9,915 nt of DNA from Gemmatimonadota bacterium (GTDB lineage: Bacteria; Gemmatimonadota; Gemmatimonadetes; Longimicrobiales; Longimicrobiaceae), in the NCBI GenBank assembly GCA_019348475.1, contig JAHWJJ010000135.1, positions 1-9,915 of the forward strand, read 5' to 3'. The notes below the pieces were generated by a model. The model saw nothing but the letters and a program-made list of their open reading frames with translations. It was not told the DNA's origin and searched no databases. This document shows positions 1-6,310 of the stretch, in pieces. Positions within the stretch are counted from its first letter, which is position 1, and every line of letters begins with the position of its first letter. Both the position numbers and the translations under genes were made by a program.

Positions 1-284
1 GACACCATCGCGTTGTTCACCCACACGTCGATGGGCCCGAGCTCCGCCTCCACCCGCGCGGCCGCGGCCTCGATCGCCTCCGCGTCCGCCACGTCCGCGG
101 GGAGCACCAGCGCGCGCCCGCCCATCACTTCCACCTCGCGGGCCGCGGCCTCCAGCCCGTCGCGCCCGCGCGCGATCAGCCCCAGGTGCGCGCCGCGCTT
201 TGCGAACGCGCGCACCACCGCGCGCCCCACGCCGGCGGAAGCGCCCGTCACCACCACCACTTCCCGCGCGCCCTTCATGCTCAT
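1..284 (-). CDS. SDR family NAD(P)-dependent oxidoreductase, N-terminal 94 residues (runs off left edge)
   Basis: Short-chain dehydrogenase/reductase, presumably a soluble NAD(P)H-dependent oxidoreductase; the substrate cannot be told. The visible part is the Rossmann half: TGASAGVG at residues 13-20 (the TGxxxGxG cofactor loop), R39 in an ARxxxxL context that suggests NADP(H), D64 in the PADV adenine-pocket motif, and NNAMV at 90-94, where most SDRs have NNAG. The NNAM variant is what I recall from a distinct SDR subgroup with WVNNAMV. The catalytic Ser and YxxxK lie beyond the window edge. I chose the ATG at 284-282 because it overlaps the TGA of the upstream SDR gene as ATGA, the usual sign of translational coupling; an in-frame ATG at 278-276 is an alternative. 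It is the downstream gene of a two-gene unit. The family is certain, the subgroup likely. Confidence 0.9.
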   Translation of the reverse strand, partial: MSMKGAREVVVVTGASAGVGRAVVRAFAKRGAHLGLIARGRDGLEAAAREVEVMGGRALVLPADVADAEAIEAAAARVEAELGPIDVWVNNAMV

Positions 285-1381
285 CCGCCGCTCATCGGTT
301 CGGTGTCGTCCGGCGGGTCAAGCCCCACCCGCCGCGCGTGCTCCGGCGACGGCTGGGGCACGCCCCCGAATTCGTTGTTGCGCCGCGCGGCGCGGTTCAT
401 CAGCCCCGTCACGGGCGAGGGCGACACCGGCGTCGCCAGCTCCATCCCCCGCACCCGCTCCGTGCCGCCCCCCGCCCCCGGGCCGGGGAGCAGGCGCGCC
501 ACCCCGCCCAGCACGTCCGACATGGCGCCGGGGAACAGGTCGTGGGCAATGCGCAGCGCCTTCGCCTGCCAGGTGAGCGTCACCTCCGCCTCGCCGCGGC
601 GCGCGGCCTGGACGATGCGCCGCGCGGCGCGGCCGGCGTGCATGGCGCTGAGCGGCGTGGCCGACCCAAGGCTGAACCAGGCGAACTCCTTCTCCGCCTG
701 TCCCTTGAAGAAGGCGTTCACCGGCGACCCCGTCCGCATGAGCCCGGGGATGATGGTGGTCACGGTGATCCCCGTGCCCGCCAGCTCGGCGCGCAGGCCC
801 TGCGAAAAGCCGGTGAGCGCGAACTTGGCGGCGTCGTAGGGAAGCAGGTGGGGGATGGCGACCTTGCCCCCGATGGAGCAGACGTTGACGATGCGCCCCG
901 CGCCGCGCGCCCGCATCCCGGGGAGCGCGGCCAGGGTGGCGTGCACGGCGCCGAAGAAGTTCACCGCCATGGCGCGGCGAAAGTCGTCCACGTCCATGGT
1001 CTGCAGCGGGCCCACCTGGATGATGCCGGCGTTGTTCACCAGCACGTCCACGCCGCCGCAGCGGCGCTCCACCTCGCGCACCATCGCCTCCACCTGCGCG
1101 GCGTCGGAGACGTCGCACGGCACGGCGAGCACCTCCGCGCCGGCCGCGGCCAGCTCCGCGCGGGCGCGCTCCAGCTCCACGGCGTCGCGCGCGCAGATCG
1201 CCAGGCGGCACCCAAGGCCGGCGAACTCGCGCGCCAGCAGCAGCCCCAGGCCGCGGGATCCGCCGGTGATCAGCACCAGCTGCCCGGCCAGGTCGGCTTC
1301 ACGGGCACGCCGCAGCGCCCACCATGCCACCCCCGCGAGTGCCGCCGCGCCCAGCGCGCGCCTCCGTCGTGGTCCGTTCAC
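281..1381 (-). CDS. Membrane-anchored SDR family oxidoreductase with C-terminal extension
   Basis: A 366-residue short-chain dehydrogenase, about 100 residues longer than a classical SDR. Seen: TGGSRGLG at 39-46 (cofactor loop), CDV at 89-91, NNAG at 116-119, N141, catalytic S169, and YDAAK with Y182 and K186, so the full Asn-Ser-Tyr-Lys set is present and it should be active. Before the Rossmann fold, an Arg-rich start (PRRRR, 4-8) is followed by a hydrophobic stretch around 9-23, a plausible single membrane anchor with the catalytic domain in the cytoplasm. After the core, about residues 250-366 carry a basic helix-like part and a Pro/Gly-rich polar tail of no known function. The start is a GTG with a strong GGAGGAGG site 5' of it; the frame stays open further upstream, but that part looks non-coding. 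The stop overlaps the next SDR gene by ATGA. The substrate is unknown; a lipid or other hydrophobic compound is only a guess from the anchor. Confidence 0.92.
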   Translation of the reverse strand: MNGPRRRRALGAAALAGVAWWALRRAREADLAGQLVLITGGSRGLGLLLAREFAGLGCRLAICARDAVELERARAELAAAGAEVLAVPCDVSDAAQVEAMVREVERRCGGVDVLVNNAGIIQVGPLQTMDVDDFRRAMAVNFFGAVHATLAALPGMRARGAGRIVNVCSIGGKVAIPHLLPYDAAKFALTGFSQGLRAELAGTGITVTTIIPGLMRTGSPVNAFFKGQAEKEFAWFSLGSATPLSAMHAGRAARRIVQAARRGEAEVTLTWQAKALRIAHDLFPGAMSDVLGGVARLLPGPGAGGGTERVRGMELATPVSPSPVTGLMNRAARRNNEFGGVPQPSPEHARRVGLDPPDDTEPMSGG

Positions 1382-1385
1382 GTCC

Positions 1386-1393
1386 CCTCCTCC
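1386..1393 (-). promoter_or_regulatory. Strong Shine-Dalgarno site GGAGGAGG
   Basis: On the minus strand GGAGGAGG ends four bases before the GTG at 1381, with the GGAGG core 7 bases away. This nearly perfect ribosome binding site decides the start of the membrane-anchored SDR against the longer open frame that begins further upstream. Confidence 0.8.
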
Positions 1394-1710
1394 GCTGCCC
1401 GTTCCGCCCGGGATTTTGTTGCCGCCCGGTGCAACGCCCTCGCCGTGGCGCGTCCGGCGGCCGGACAGCACCCGCGCATCGACTCGATCTGTATCCCCCG
1501 CGCCTGCGGGTGCCCGGAATGCCGGCTGCCGCCCGGGGCCGCAGCGAGGCCCTTGGTGGACCCCCACCGGCGGACGGCCAGATGCCGCGCCGCTCGCTGG
1601 CGCAAGCAGACGGGCGAGCGATCCGCAGACGTACGCGGATAAAGTGGCGGATGCGCCGACAGCGAGCGTAAACTGCGCGAGGCTGCGGTTGATGGGGCGA
1701 CGGCCGGCGA

Positions 1711-1724
1711 GTGACCACGATCAC
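1711..1724. promoter_or_regulatory. CRP/FNR-type operator candidate, GTGA-N6-TCAC
   Basis: GTGACCACGATCAC matches the core half-sites and 6-bp spacing of CRP-family regulators exactly; the outer T/A bases of the classical site (TGTGA..TCACA) are absent. It ends 52 bp before the ATG at 1777, so it lies in the promoter region of that gene. No CRP-family gene is in the window. The site is inferred from the pattern alone. Confidence 0.4.
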
Positions 1725-1725
1725 G

Positions 1726-1737
1726 CGGGGGCCCCCG
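1726..1737. repeat. 12-bp perfect palindrome CGGGGGCCCCCG
   Basis: An uninterrupted 12-bp palindrome immediately beside the GTGA-N6-TCAC site, 39 bp before the ATG at 1777. It could be an operator or simply a G/C run; nothing else distinguishes these. Confidence 0.4.
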
Positions 1738-1776
1738 GGTCGGCCCTCCGGCGCAGGCGGACGGATCGGGGGTATG

Positions 1777-2280
1777 ATGACAGAAACGGGCGATTTGGGC
1801 TTCGAGCCCGCGGTGCGGACGGCGTTCGGGTTCCTGGTCGAGGAATACGGGTTCCGCGTGGCCGCGTCCTCTGCGGACCGTGTGCGGTTCGAGTCTTCAG
1901 GGGTCTACGTCGAGATCACGTCCGGCCGCTACGGCCAGGAGGTGGGCGTGGAGTGCGGGCGGATCGGAACGGACGAGCGGTTCGATCTCCAGAGCTACCT
2001 CGGCGCCGCCAGCGCGGGCCTGCGGGACCAGGTGGGGGATGGGATCGTGGACACTCCGGAGGCGATGCGGCACTGCACCGCCCACCTCGCGGAAGTGCTG
2101 CGCGCCCACGGGCAGCCCATCCTGGAGGGGAACCCCAGCGCGTTCGAGCTCGTGAGCCCCGTGAGCTGGGCGCACTTCAATCTCGACGCGATCGGGCCGG
2201 CGGAGTACCGCGAGCGTTACCGGAGGGAGCTGGATGCCGCACGCGCCGGGCTGGCCAGGCTACGGCAAGGCCCAGGCTGA
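1777..2280 (+). CDS. Hypothetical protein, 167 residues, small soluble alpha/beta protein
   Basis: I do not recognise a named family. The protein is acidic to neutral, with no signal peptide or membrane segment, so cytoplasmic. Its pattern is a helix (about 8-24, AVRTAFGFLVEEYGF), two or three strands (about 26-64, with VRFES, VYVEIT and VGVECGRI), then helices (about 70-112, ending LAEVLRAHG), a PILEGNPSAFE segment, and a charged C-terminal helix (141-163, with EYRERYRREL). Single Cys residues at 60 and 100 are not in a motif. The third codon position is strongly G/C, so it is a real gene. Two ATGs in tandem (1774 and 1777) follow a GGGGG run; I took the second for better spacing, and homologues could move the start. 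A GTGA-N6-TCAC site lies upstream. It converges on the LytTR regulator gene, leaving a 65-bp gap with only a weak 5-bp hairpin (CGGCA/TGCCG, 2308-2325). Confidence 0.8.
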   Translation: MTETGDLGFEPAVRTAFGFLVEEYGFRVAASSADRVRFESSGVYVEITSGRYGQEVGVECGRIGTDERFDLQSYLGAASAGLRDQVGDGIVDTPEAMRHCTAHLAEVLRAHGQPILEGNPSAFELVSPVSWAHFNLDAIGPAEYRERYRRELDAARAGLARLRQGPG

Positions 2281-2345
2281 TCGAGCCCCCGCCCCGCCAG
2301 CGGTCATCGGCAGGTCCATTTGCCGCGTGGCCAGTGCGCAGATGC

Positions 2346-3131
2346 TCAGATCGTGATCCCAAGCTGCCGGCCGAGCTGGTCGCGGTGGCTGCGGCTGAGC
2401 TTGAGCCGGGTTCCGTCCCTCAGCTTGACCACGTGGTCGCCGCGGAACAGCGGCTCCAGCGCCGTGATGCGCTCCACGTTGACGATCGTGGAGCGGTGGA
2501 TGCGGCAGAAGCGGCGCGGGTCCAGCCGCGCCTGCAGCACGTGCATCCGCTCGCGGATCAGGTACCTGGCCCCGGCCACGTGGATCCTGGCGTACGGGCC
2601 CTCGGCCGCGATGTAGTCGATCTGCTCCGTCGCAACCAGCAGCCGCTGGCCGCGCACGTCCACCGCGATGCGCTCCAGCCCGGCCGGCTCAGGCCGCGGC
2701 GCCGGATCCGGGAAAGCGTCGACCAGCGACCGGAGTTTTTTCGTGAGCTCGTCCACCTGGCGCAGCCGCAGCCACTCGCGCGCGCGGGCCAGCGCCTGCT
2801 CGAAACGCTCGTCGTCGAACGGCTTCAGCAGGTAATCCACGGCCGCCAGGTCGAACGCGCGCAGGGCGTACCGGTCGTACGCGGTCACGAAGACGGTCGC
2901 GGGCATTCGCTCCGGCCCCACGGCGCGCACCACCTCCAGGCCGGTGAGGCCGGGCATCTGCACGTCCAGGAACACCAGGTCCACCGGCCCGCGGCAGATC
3001 GCCTCGATGGCATCGTGCGGGTTGCCGTACGACCCCACCACCTCCACGCCGGCCTCCCCCGCCAGCAGGTCCTCCACGCGCTGCCGCGCCGGCAGCTCGT
3101 CGTCAACCACCATCACGCGCAAGGAATTCAC
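2346..3131 (-). CDS. LytTR-family response regulator
   Basis: A 261-residue response regulator of the LytR/AlgR/AgrA type, the DNA-binding partner of the kinase encoded just upstream. Receiver domain about 4-120: acidic pair D10-D11, phosphoacceptor D56 in FLDVQMPG, T83, and K103 in LLKPF, so all switch residues are present. A charged linker (about 121-150, Pro-rich at its end) leads to the LytTR domain (about 151-255), with FCRIHRSTIVNVERI at 208-222 and a final LKLSRSHRDQL. Such domains bind direct repeats about two helical turns apart as dimers. The start is GTG, overlapping the kinase TGA as GTGA, with GGAG 8 bases upstream inside the kinase gene; this predicts coupled translation. Targets are unknown; three phased CACGA repeats before the kinase gene are a candidate. 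The family is certain. Confidence 0.95.
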   Translation of the reverse strand: MNSLRVMVVDDELPARQRVEDLLAGEAGVEVVGSYGNPHDAIEAICRGPVDLVFLDVQMPGLTGLEVVRAVGPERMPATVFVTAYDRYALRAFDLAAVDYLLKPFDDERFEQALARAREWLRLRQVDELTKKLRSLVDAFPDPAPRPEPAGLERIAVDVRGQRLLVATEQIDYIAAEGPYARIHVAGARYLIRERMHVLQARLDPRRFCRIHRSTIVNVERITALEPLFRGDHVVKLRDGTRLKLSRSHRDQLGRQLGITI

Positions 3132-4342
3132 GCCGGTTGCTCCGTGCGCTCGGGCACCTGCGCGTCCGCGGGCGCCTTCGAAATACGGTACGGCAGCGAA
3201 ACCTCCGCGGTCGCCCCGCCCGCCGGGCTCGCGGCCAGCGCCAGGGCGGCGCCGCGCCCGTACAGCTGCTCCAGGCGGGCCCGCGTGTTTGAGAGCCCCA
3301 CGCCTTCGGTGATGCCCTCCTCCCGCACACCCGGCCCGCTGTCGCTCACGCGAAGGTACAGCCGCCCGCCAAGGCACTCCGATTCCACCCGGATCCATCC
3401 GTCGCCCAGCGACCTCGCGATCCCGTGCTCCACCGCGTTCTCCAGGATGGGCTGCAGCAGCAGGTTGGGCACCATCGCCTCCTCGGTCGCGGGATCGATC
3501 CCGAACTCCACCCGCAGCCGGTCCGCGAAGCGCTCGCGCACGATCTCCAGATAGCCCCGGGCAAAACGCAGCTCGTCCCGGAGCGTGACCTCCTGCTCGC
3601 GAGTGGACTCCAGAGCGCGCCGCAGCAACTCGCTCAGCCGCGCGATCACCCGGCGGGCGCCGCGCGGGTCGCGTTCGGTAAGGCTGGAGATGGTGTTCAG
3701 GGTGTTGAAGAGGAAGTGGGGGTGCAGTTGCATCCGCAGCGCCTGCATCCGCGCTTCCGCCAGCTGGGAGCGCACGCGGGCGTTCGCCAGCTGCTGCTCG
3801 TTCAGGCGCCGGTACGAGTGGAAGGCGAAGCCCGCCGTGAGGATGCCGCCGTAGAAGACGAAGTGGTTGCGGTTGGACCCGTACTCGATGAAGTAGCGGA
3901 ACAGGTCGGCCGGGGACCACGGGCCGGTGCCGCCCGGGGGATGGTAGTAGTCCTCCCCCGGATAGTGGGCGTAGTGGTTGTGGAGCACCAGCAGCACGAG
4001 CATGGTTGCCAGGCTCGCCGCCAGACCGACGAGTGCGTGCACCGGCACCCGCCGCGCCCAGTTGCGCCGCGTCACGGGCAGCCGCCACGCCAGCCAGAAG
4101 ATCAGCGGCGTGAGCAGCGCCCACACGCCGTACTGGATGGCGTCGTCCAGCACGCCCAGGGCGTGGTGCAGGTCGCGCTCGTGCGCGGGCGCCAGCCACA
4201 GCAGGTGCGCCGTGCGCATCGCCGCCACCAGCATCCACGCGCCCGCCCAGAACCCCAGCACCACCTTCCACGGCGGCAGCCAGGCCCCCGGGAGATGCTC
4301 CGCCCCTGGCGGTTCGTCCCGAACAGCGGCTCTCGAATCCAT
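3128..4342 (-). CDS. LytS-type membrane sensor histidine kinase
   Basis: A 404-residue inner-membrane sensor kinase that should phosphorylate the LytTR regulator encoded next. Four hydrophobic segments (about 25-51, 69-89, 99-124 and 160-177) form the sensor; the loop between the third and fourth (about 125-159) is rich in His, Tyr and Pro (HNHYAHYPGEDYYHPPGG) and may be the outward-facing sensing part. A short helix then leads to the His_kinase domain: LHPHFLFNTLN with phospho-accepting H209, followed by the ATP lid region with N302 in LENAVEHG, DSGPG (D334, G336, G338) and GVGLSNTRARLEQLYG from 347. The set is complete. The start is ATG at 4342-4340; an in-frame TTG at 4351 would add three residues. 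I prefer ATG because a possible -10 element ends 9 bases before it. The stop overlaps the regulator start by GTGA. The signal is unknown. Confidence 0.94.
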   Translation of the reverse strand: MDSRAAVRDEPPGAEHLPGAWLPPWKVVLGFWAGAWMLVAAMRTAHLLWLAPAHERDLHHALGVLDDAIQYGVWALLTPLIFWLAWRLPVTRRNWARRVPVHALVGLAASLATMLVLLVLHNHYAHYPGEDYYHPPGGTGPWSPADLFRYFIEYGSNRNHFVFYGGILTAGFAFHSYRRLNEQQLANARVRSQLAEARMQALRMQLHPHFLFNTLNTISSLTERDPRGARRVIARLSELLRRALESTREQEVTLRDELRFARGYLEIVRERFADRLRVEFGIDPATEEAMVPNLLLQPILENAVEHGIARSLGDGWIRVESECLGGRLYLRVSDSGPGVREEGITEGVGLSNTRARLEQLYGRGAALALAASPAGGATAEVSLPYRISKAPADAQVPERTEQPA

Positions 4343-4351
4343 GTCGCCCAA

Positions 4352-4380
4352 ACTACACCCCCATCATCCCCGGGCCGCAA
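4352..4380 (-). promoter_or_regulatory. Candidate promoter for the kinase-regulator operon
   Basis: On the minus strand TTGCGG (4380-4375) and TGTAGT (4357-4352) are separated by 17 bases, matching TTGACA/TATAAT at 3 and 4 of 6 positions. A shifted TAGTTT (4355-4350) also fits TAnnnT. Transcription would begin at about 4345, almost at the ATG of 4342, so the mRNA would be leaderless or nearly so, which agrees with the lack of a good Shine-Dalgarno site. The match is weak, so this is a suggestion. Confidence 0.35.
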
Positions 4381-4389
4381 GCATTGCGA

Positions 4390-4436
4390 CACGAGCGGCG
4401 CGCGGCGGACCACGAACGCCGCCGGCGGCGTCACGA
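4390..4436 (-). promoter_or_regulatory. Three CACGA (TCGTG) direct repeats at exact 21-bp spacing, candidate LytTR sites
   Basis: CACGA occurs at 4390-4394, 4411-4415 and 4432-4436. Read on the kinase strand, the first and third extend to CCGCTCGTGTCG and CGGCTCGTGACG (10 of 12 identical); the middle one is GCGTTCGTGGTC. LytTR regulators such as AgrA bind direct repeats about 21 bp apart on one DNA face. The repeats would be centred near -47, -68 and -89 from the proposed start of transcription. The bases do not match a known LytTR consensus; only the geometry does. Confidence 0.4.
4416..4431. repeat. 16-bp perfect palindrome ACGCCGCCGGCGGCGT
   Basis: An uninterrupted palindrome lying exactly between the second and third CACGA repeats upstream of the kinase gene. 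It could be an operator or a cruciform, or a by-product of GCC/GGC-rich sequence. It is in the divergent gap (4352-4630) between the kinase and the lipoprotein gene; the rest of that gap holds only G/C-rich sequence with a GCCGGC pair around 4450-4467. Confidence 0.45.
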
Positions 4437-4630
4437 GCCGGACGGCGCTGCCGGCCGGGAAGCCGGCCCCGCCCCGTCCCTCCTCCCGTCCGCTTCATGG
4501 CGCGGGGCGCGCCGCTGGTTACACGGCGTGGAGCCCCGGCTTCAGGTTGGTGGCCGCCCGCCGCCCCCGCCGGTAGCGTGGCGGGGAGCGGGCGGACTCG
4601 CCCGGCCGGCCACCCAACTCCACGAAGCCG

Positions 4631-6085
4631 ATGATCTCCGAGAGCCCCAATCCAGCGATGGCCGTCCCCACCCGGAGCAGACGGGTCGCGGGCCTCTGCG
4701 CCGCTTCCATCCTCCTGCTGGCGGCGTGCGCCCCTCGCGCGCCGGGCGGCGTCGCGACCGCTGCGTCGCCCCCCGCTGCCTCCACCCCGCGGCCGCAGGC
4801 CGACATCGTCCCCTTTGCGGACTACCACGCGCACATCTACTCCATCAACGCCGCCACGCAGCGGGTCAGGCCGCTGCTCGCCGAGGTCCAGCTGCCGCCG
4901 GAGCTGGCTGGGCTGCTCCGCCGCCGGGTGGGGCTGCTGGGGGGCGCGGAAGCCTTCCGGAACCGGCTGGCCCTGTCCGAACTCTACACGCCCGACGCCG
5001 TCTTTCGGAACACCAGCTTCAGGACCTGGGGGCGCGGCGCCGAGAACGCCTCGGTCAACGCGAGCCTGCAGGCGACGTTCGGGTTCTGGGGCGCGCCGTT
5101 CCGGATGACGCCCGTGGCCTACGGGGCCGGCGATTCGGTGGGCTACGTCGCCGGCTACTACACCCGGGGGCAGGCGGATTCCATCCGGCACGTGGGGCAG
5201 TTCCACCTCTCCCTCCGAAAGGGGGCGGACGGTGCGTGGCGCATCGGGGCAGAGACGGCCAGCTTCGAGCCCCCCGCGCTTCCGGAGGCGGAGCCGGCGG
5301 AGGCGCTGATCGCGGACATGGACGCTGCGGGAGTGCGCAAGGCGCTGGTGCTCTCCGCCGCGTACTGGGGCGCCTCCATCACGGCGCCACGCGACGGCGA
5401 GCGCGCTGCCGTTCAGGCGGAGAACGACTGGGTTGCCGAGCAGGTGGCGCGCTACCCCGACCGGCTGGTGGGCTTCTGCGCCGTGAACCCCCTGCGTGAC
5501 TACGCGCTGGACGAGGTGGCGCGGTGTGCTGCCCACCCGCACCTGCGGGGCATCAAGCTGCACGTCGCCGACGCCAACGTCGACCTGGAGAACCCGGATC
5601 ACCTCCGGCGGCTGCGGCGGTTCTTTCAGGCGGCCAACGAGCACCGGATGCCGATCACCGCGCACGTGGCCACGCAGGACCTGGACTACGGGCGCGAGCA
5701 CGTCCGCATCTACCTGGAGCAGGTGTTTCCCGCCGCGCCCGACATCCCCATCCAGATCGCGCACCTGGCCGGCCACGGCCCCGCGCACGGCGGCGACGCC
5801 CTGGCCGCCTTTGCCGAGGCCGCGCGGGCGGGCCATCCCGCCATGCGCAACGTGTACTTCGACGTTGCCTCGAACGTAATGAGCTCCATGCCGGCGGCGT
5901 ACCTGGACGAGATCGCGCGGCGGCTGCGGGAGATCGGGCTGGAGCGCGTCCTGTTCGCGACCGACCGGCCCGCGGGCGGACCGAACTTCACGGCGAAGCA
6001 GGCGTGGGCGCAGTTCCGCAGACTTCCGCTCACCGAGGACGAGTTCCGCGCCATCGCCGACAATGTCGCGCCGTACGTGCGTTGA
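4631..6085 (+). CDS. Amidohydrolase-superfamily lipoprotein with inserted NTF2-like domain
   Basis: A 484-residue predicted envelope lipoprotein. N-terminus: Arg-rich (RSRR, 15-18), hydrophobic segment, lipobox LAAC at 30-33 with C33 as lipid site, then an Ala/Pro linker to about 57. The catalytic part is a metal-dependent TIM-barrel hydrolase (amidohydrolase-2 type): DYHAHI with H66 and H68, GIKLH (K309, H311), TAHV with H345, IAHLAGHG (H378, H382) and ATD with D445. Between the HxH strand and the next barrel strand (about 224-243, ALIADMDAAGVRKALV) lie about 150 extra residues; about 95-215 look like an NTF2/SnoaL/DUF4440 fold (LYTPDAVF at 118-125, MTPVAYGAGDSVGYVAGYYT at 159-178, LSLRKGADGAWRIGAE at 193-208). 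Reaction and substrate are unknown; hydrolysis or decarboxylation are both known in this superfamily. The start is uncertain: ATG 4658 (M10) gives a more typical signal peptide. It is a single-gene unit, followed by a hairpin. Confidence 0.9.
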   Translation: MISESPNPAMAVPTRSRRVAGLCAASILLLAACAPRAPGGVATAASPPAASTPRPQADIVPFADYHAHIYSINAATQRVRPLLAEVQLPPELAGLLRRRVGLLGGAEAFRNRLALSELYTPDAVFRNTSFRTWGRGAENASVNASLQATFGFWGAPFRMTPVAYGAGDSVGYVAGYYTRGQADSIRHVGQFHLSLRKGADGAWRIGAETASFEPPALPEAEPAEALIADMDAAGVRKALVLSAAYWGASITAPRDGERAAVQAENDWVAEQVARYPDRLVGFCAVNPLRDYALDEVARCAAHPHLRGIKLHVADANVDLENPDHLRRLRRFFQAANEHRMPITAHVATQDLDYGREHVRIYLEQVFPAAPDIPIQIAHLAGHGPAHGGDALAAFAEAARAGHPAMRNVYFDVASNVMSSMPAAYLDEIARRLREIGLERVLFATDRPAGGPNFTAKQAWAQFRRLPLTEDEFRAIADNVAPYVR

Positions 6086-6123
6086 GCCGCCGGCTCGACG
6101 CGTCTCCCGCCGGGGTGCGCGCC

Positions 6124-6168
6124 AGCGTCCCCGGCGGCCAGCCGCGCGGGCCTGGGCCGGGCGACGCT
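6124..6168 (+). terminator. Hairpin downstream of the amidohydrolase gene, possible terminator
   Basis: AGCGTC plus CCCGGC (6124-6135) pairs with GCCGGG-c-GACGCT (6156-6168): 12 base pairs with one bulged C, and a further GGCC/GGCC pairing inside the loop. It begins 38 bases after the TGA at 6085. No T tract follows, so intrinsic termination is not certain. The rest of 6086-6310 shows no gene. Confidence 0.4.
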
Positions 6169-6310
6169 CCGGCGAGGGAATGGATGCCGGTAGCGGCCAG
6201 TGCGCCGGGGCGGTGGTTCGGAGGCTCGGGAACGGACACGGAGCCGCGCGAGCATCCAGTGGCTTCATGCGCGCCACTCGGGGGGCGCGGCACGGTTCGG
6301 TAGCTCCAGC

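Larger units (their letters stand above)
1394..1776. other. Divergent intergenic region between the SDR pair and the 167-residue gene
   Basis: No convincing gene in any frame. It must hold the promoters of two divergent units, but I see no strong -35/-10 pair. It contains short inverted repeats: GTCCGG-CGG-CCGGAC at 1452-1466, ATCGA-C-TCGAT at 1478-1488, and CGCTCGC at 1591-1597 paired with GCGAGCG at 1614-1620 (GCGAGCG again at 1662-1668). It also holds a GTGA-N6-TCAC site and a G5C5 palindrome, listed separately. In DNA this rich in G and C, the shorter repeats may be chance. Confidence 0.6.

Noticed and set aside
1382..1567. N-terminal extension of the anchored SDR to an ATG at 1567
   Set aside because: The extra 62 residues are low-complexity Gly/Arg/Pro, and a strong GGAGGAGG site points to the GTG at 1381.
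1591..1668. Repeated GCGAGCG words and a 7-bp stem with a 16-base loop
   Set aside because: Short, G/C-only words recur by chance at this composition, and they do not sit at a promoter-like position for either gene.
1773..1778. TATGAT, 5 of 6 matches to a -10 element
   Set aside because: It overlaps the tandem ATG start codons of the 167-residue gene and has no -35 partner; accepting it would need a start inside the conserved-looking N-terminal helix.
2308..2325. CGGCA/TGCCG hairpin between the convergent genes
   Set aside because: Only 5 bp with an 8-base loop and no T tract, too weak to call a bidirectional terminator.
855..3554. An 899-codon open frame on the plus strand
   Set aside because: It runs antisense through the anchored SDR, LytTR and kinase genes, whose active-site motifs are intact, and out of frame across the 167-residue gene.
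4519..4560. Minus-strand reading NLKPGLHAV, similar to translations of interspersed repeats in some GC-rich genomes
   Set aside because: Only one copy is in this window, so a repeat cannot be supported.
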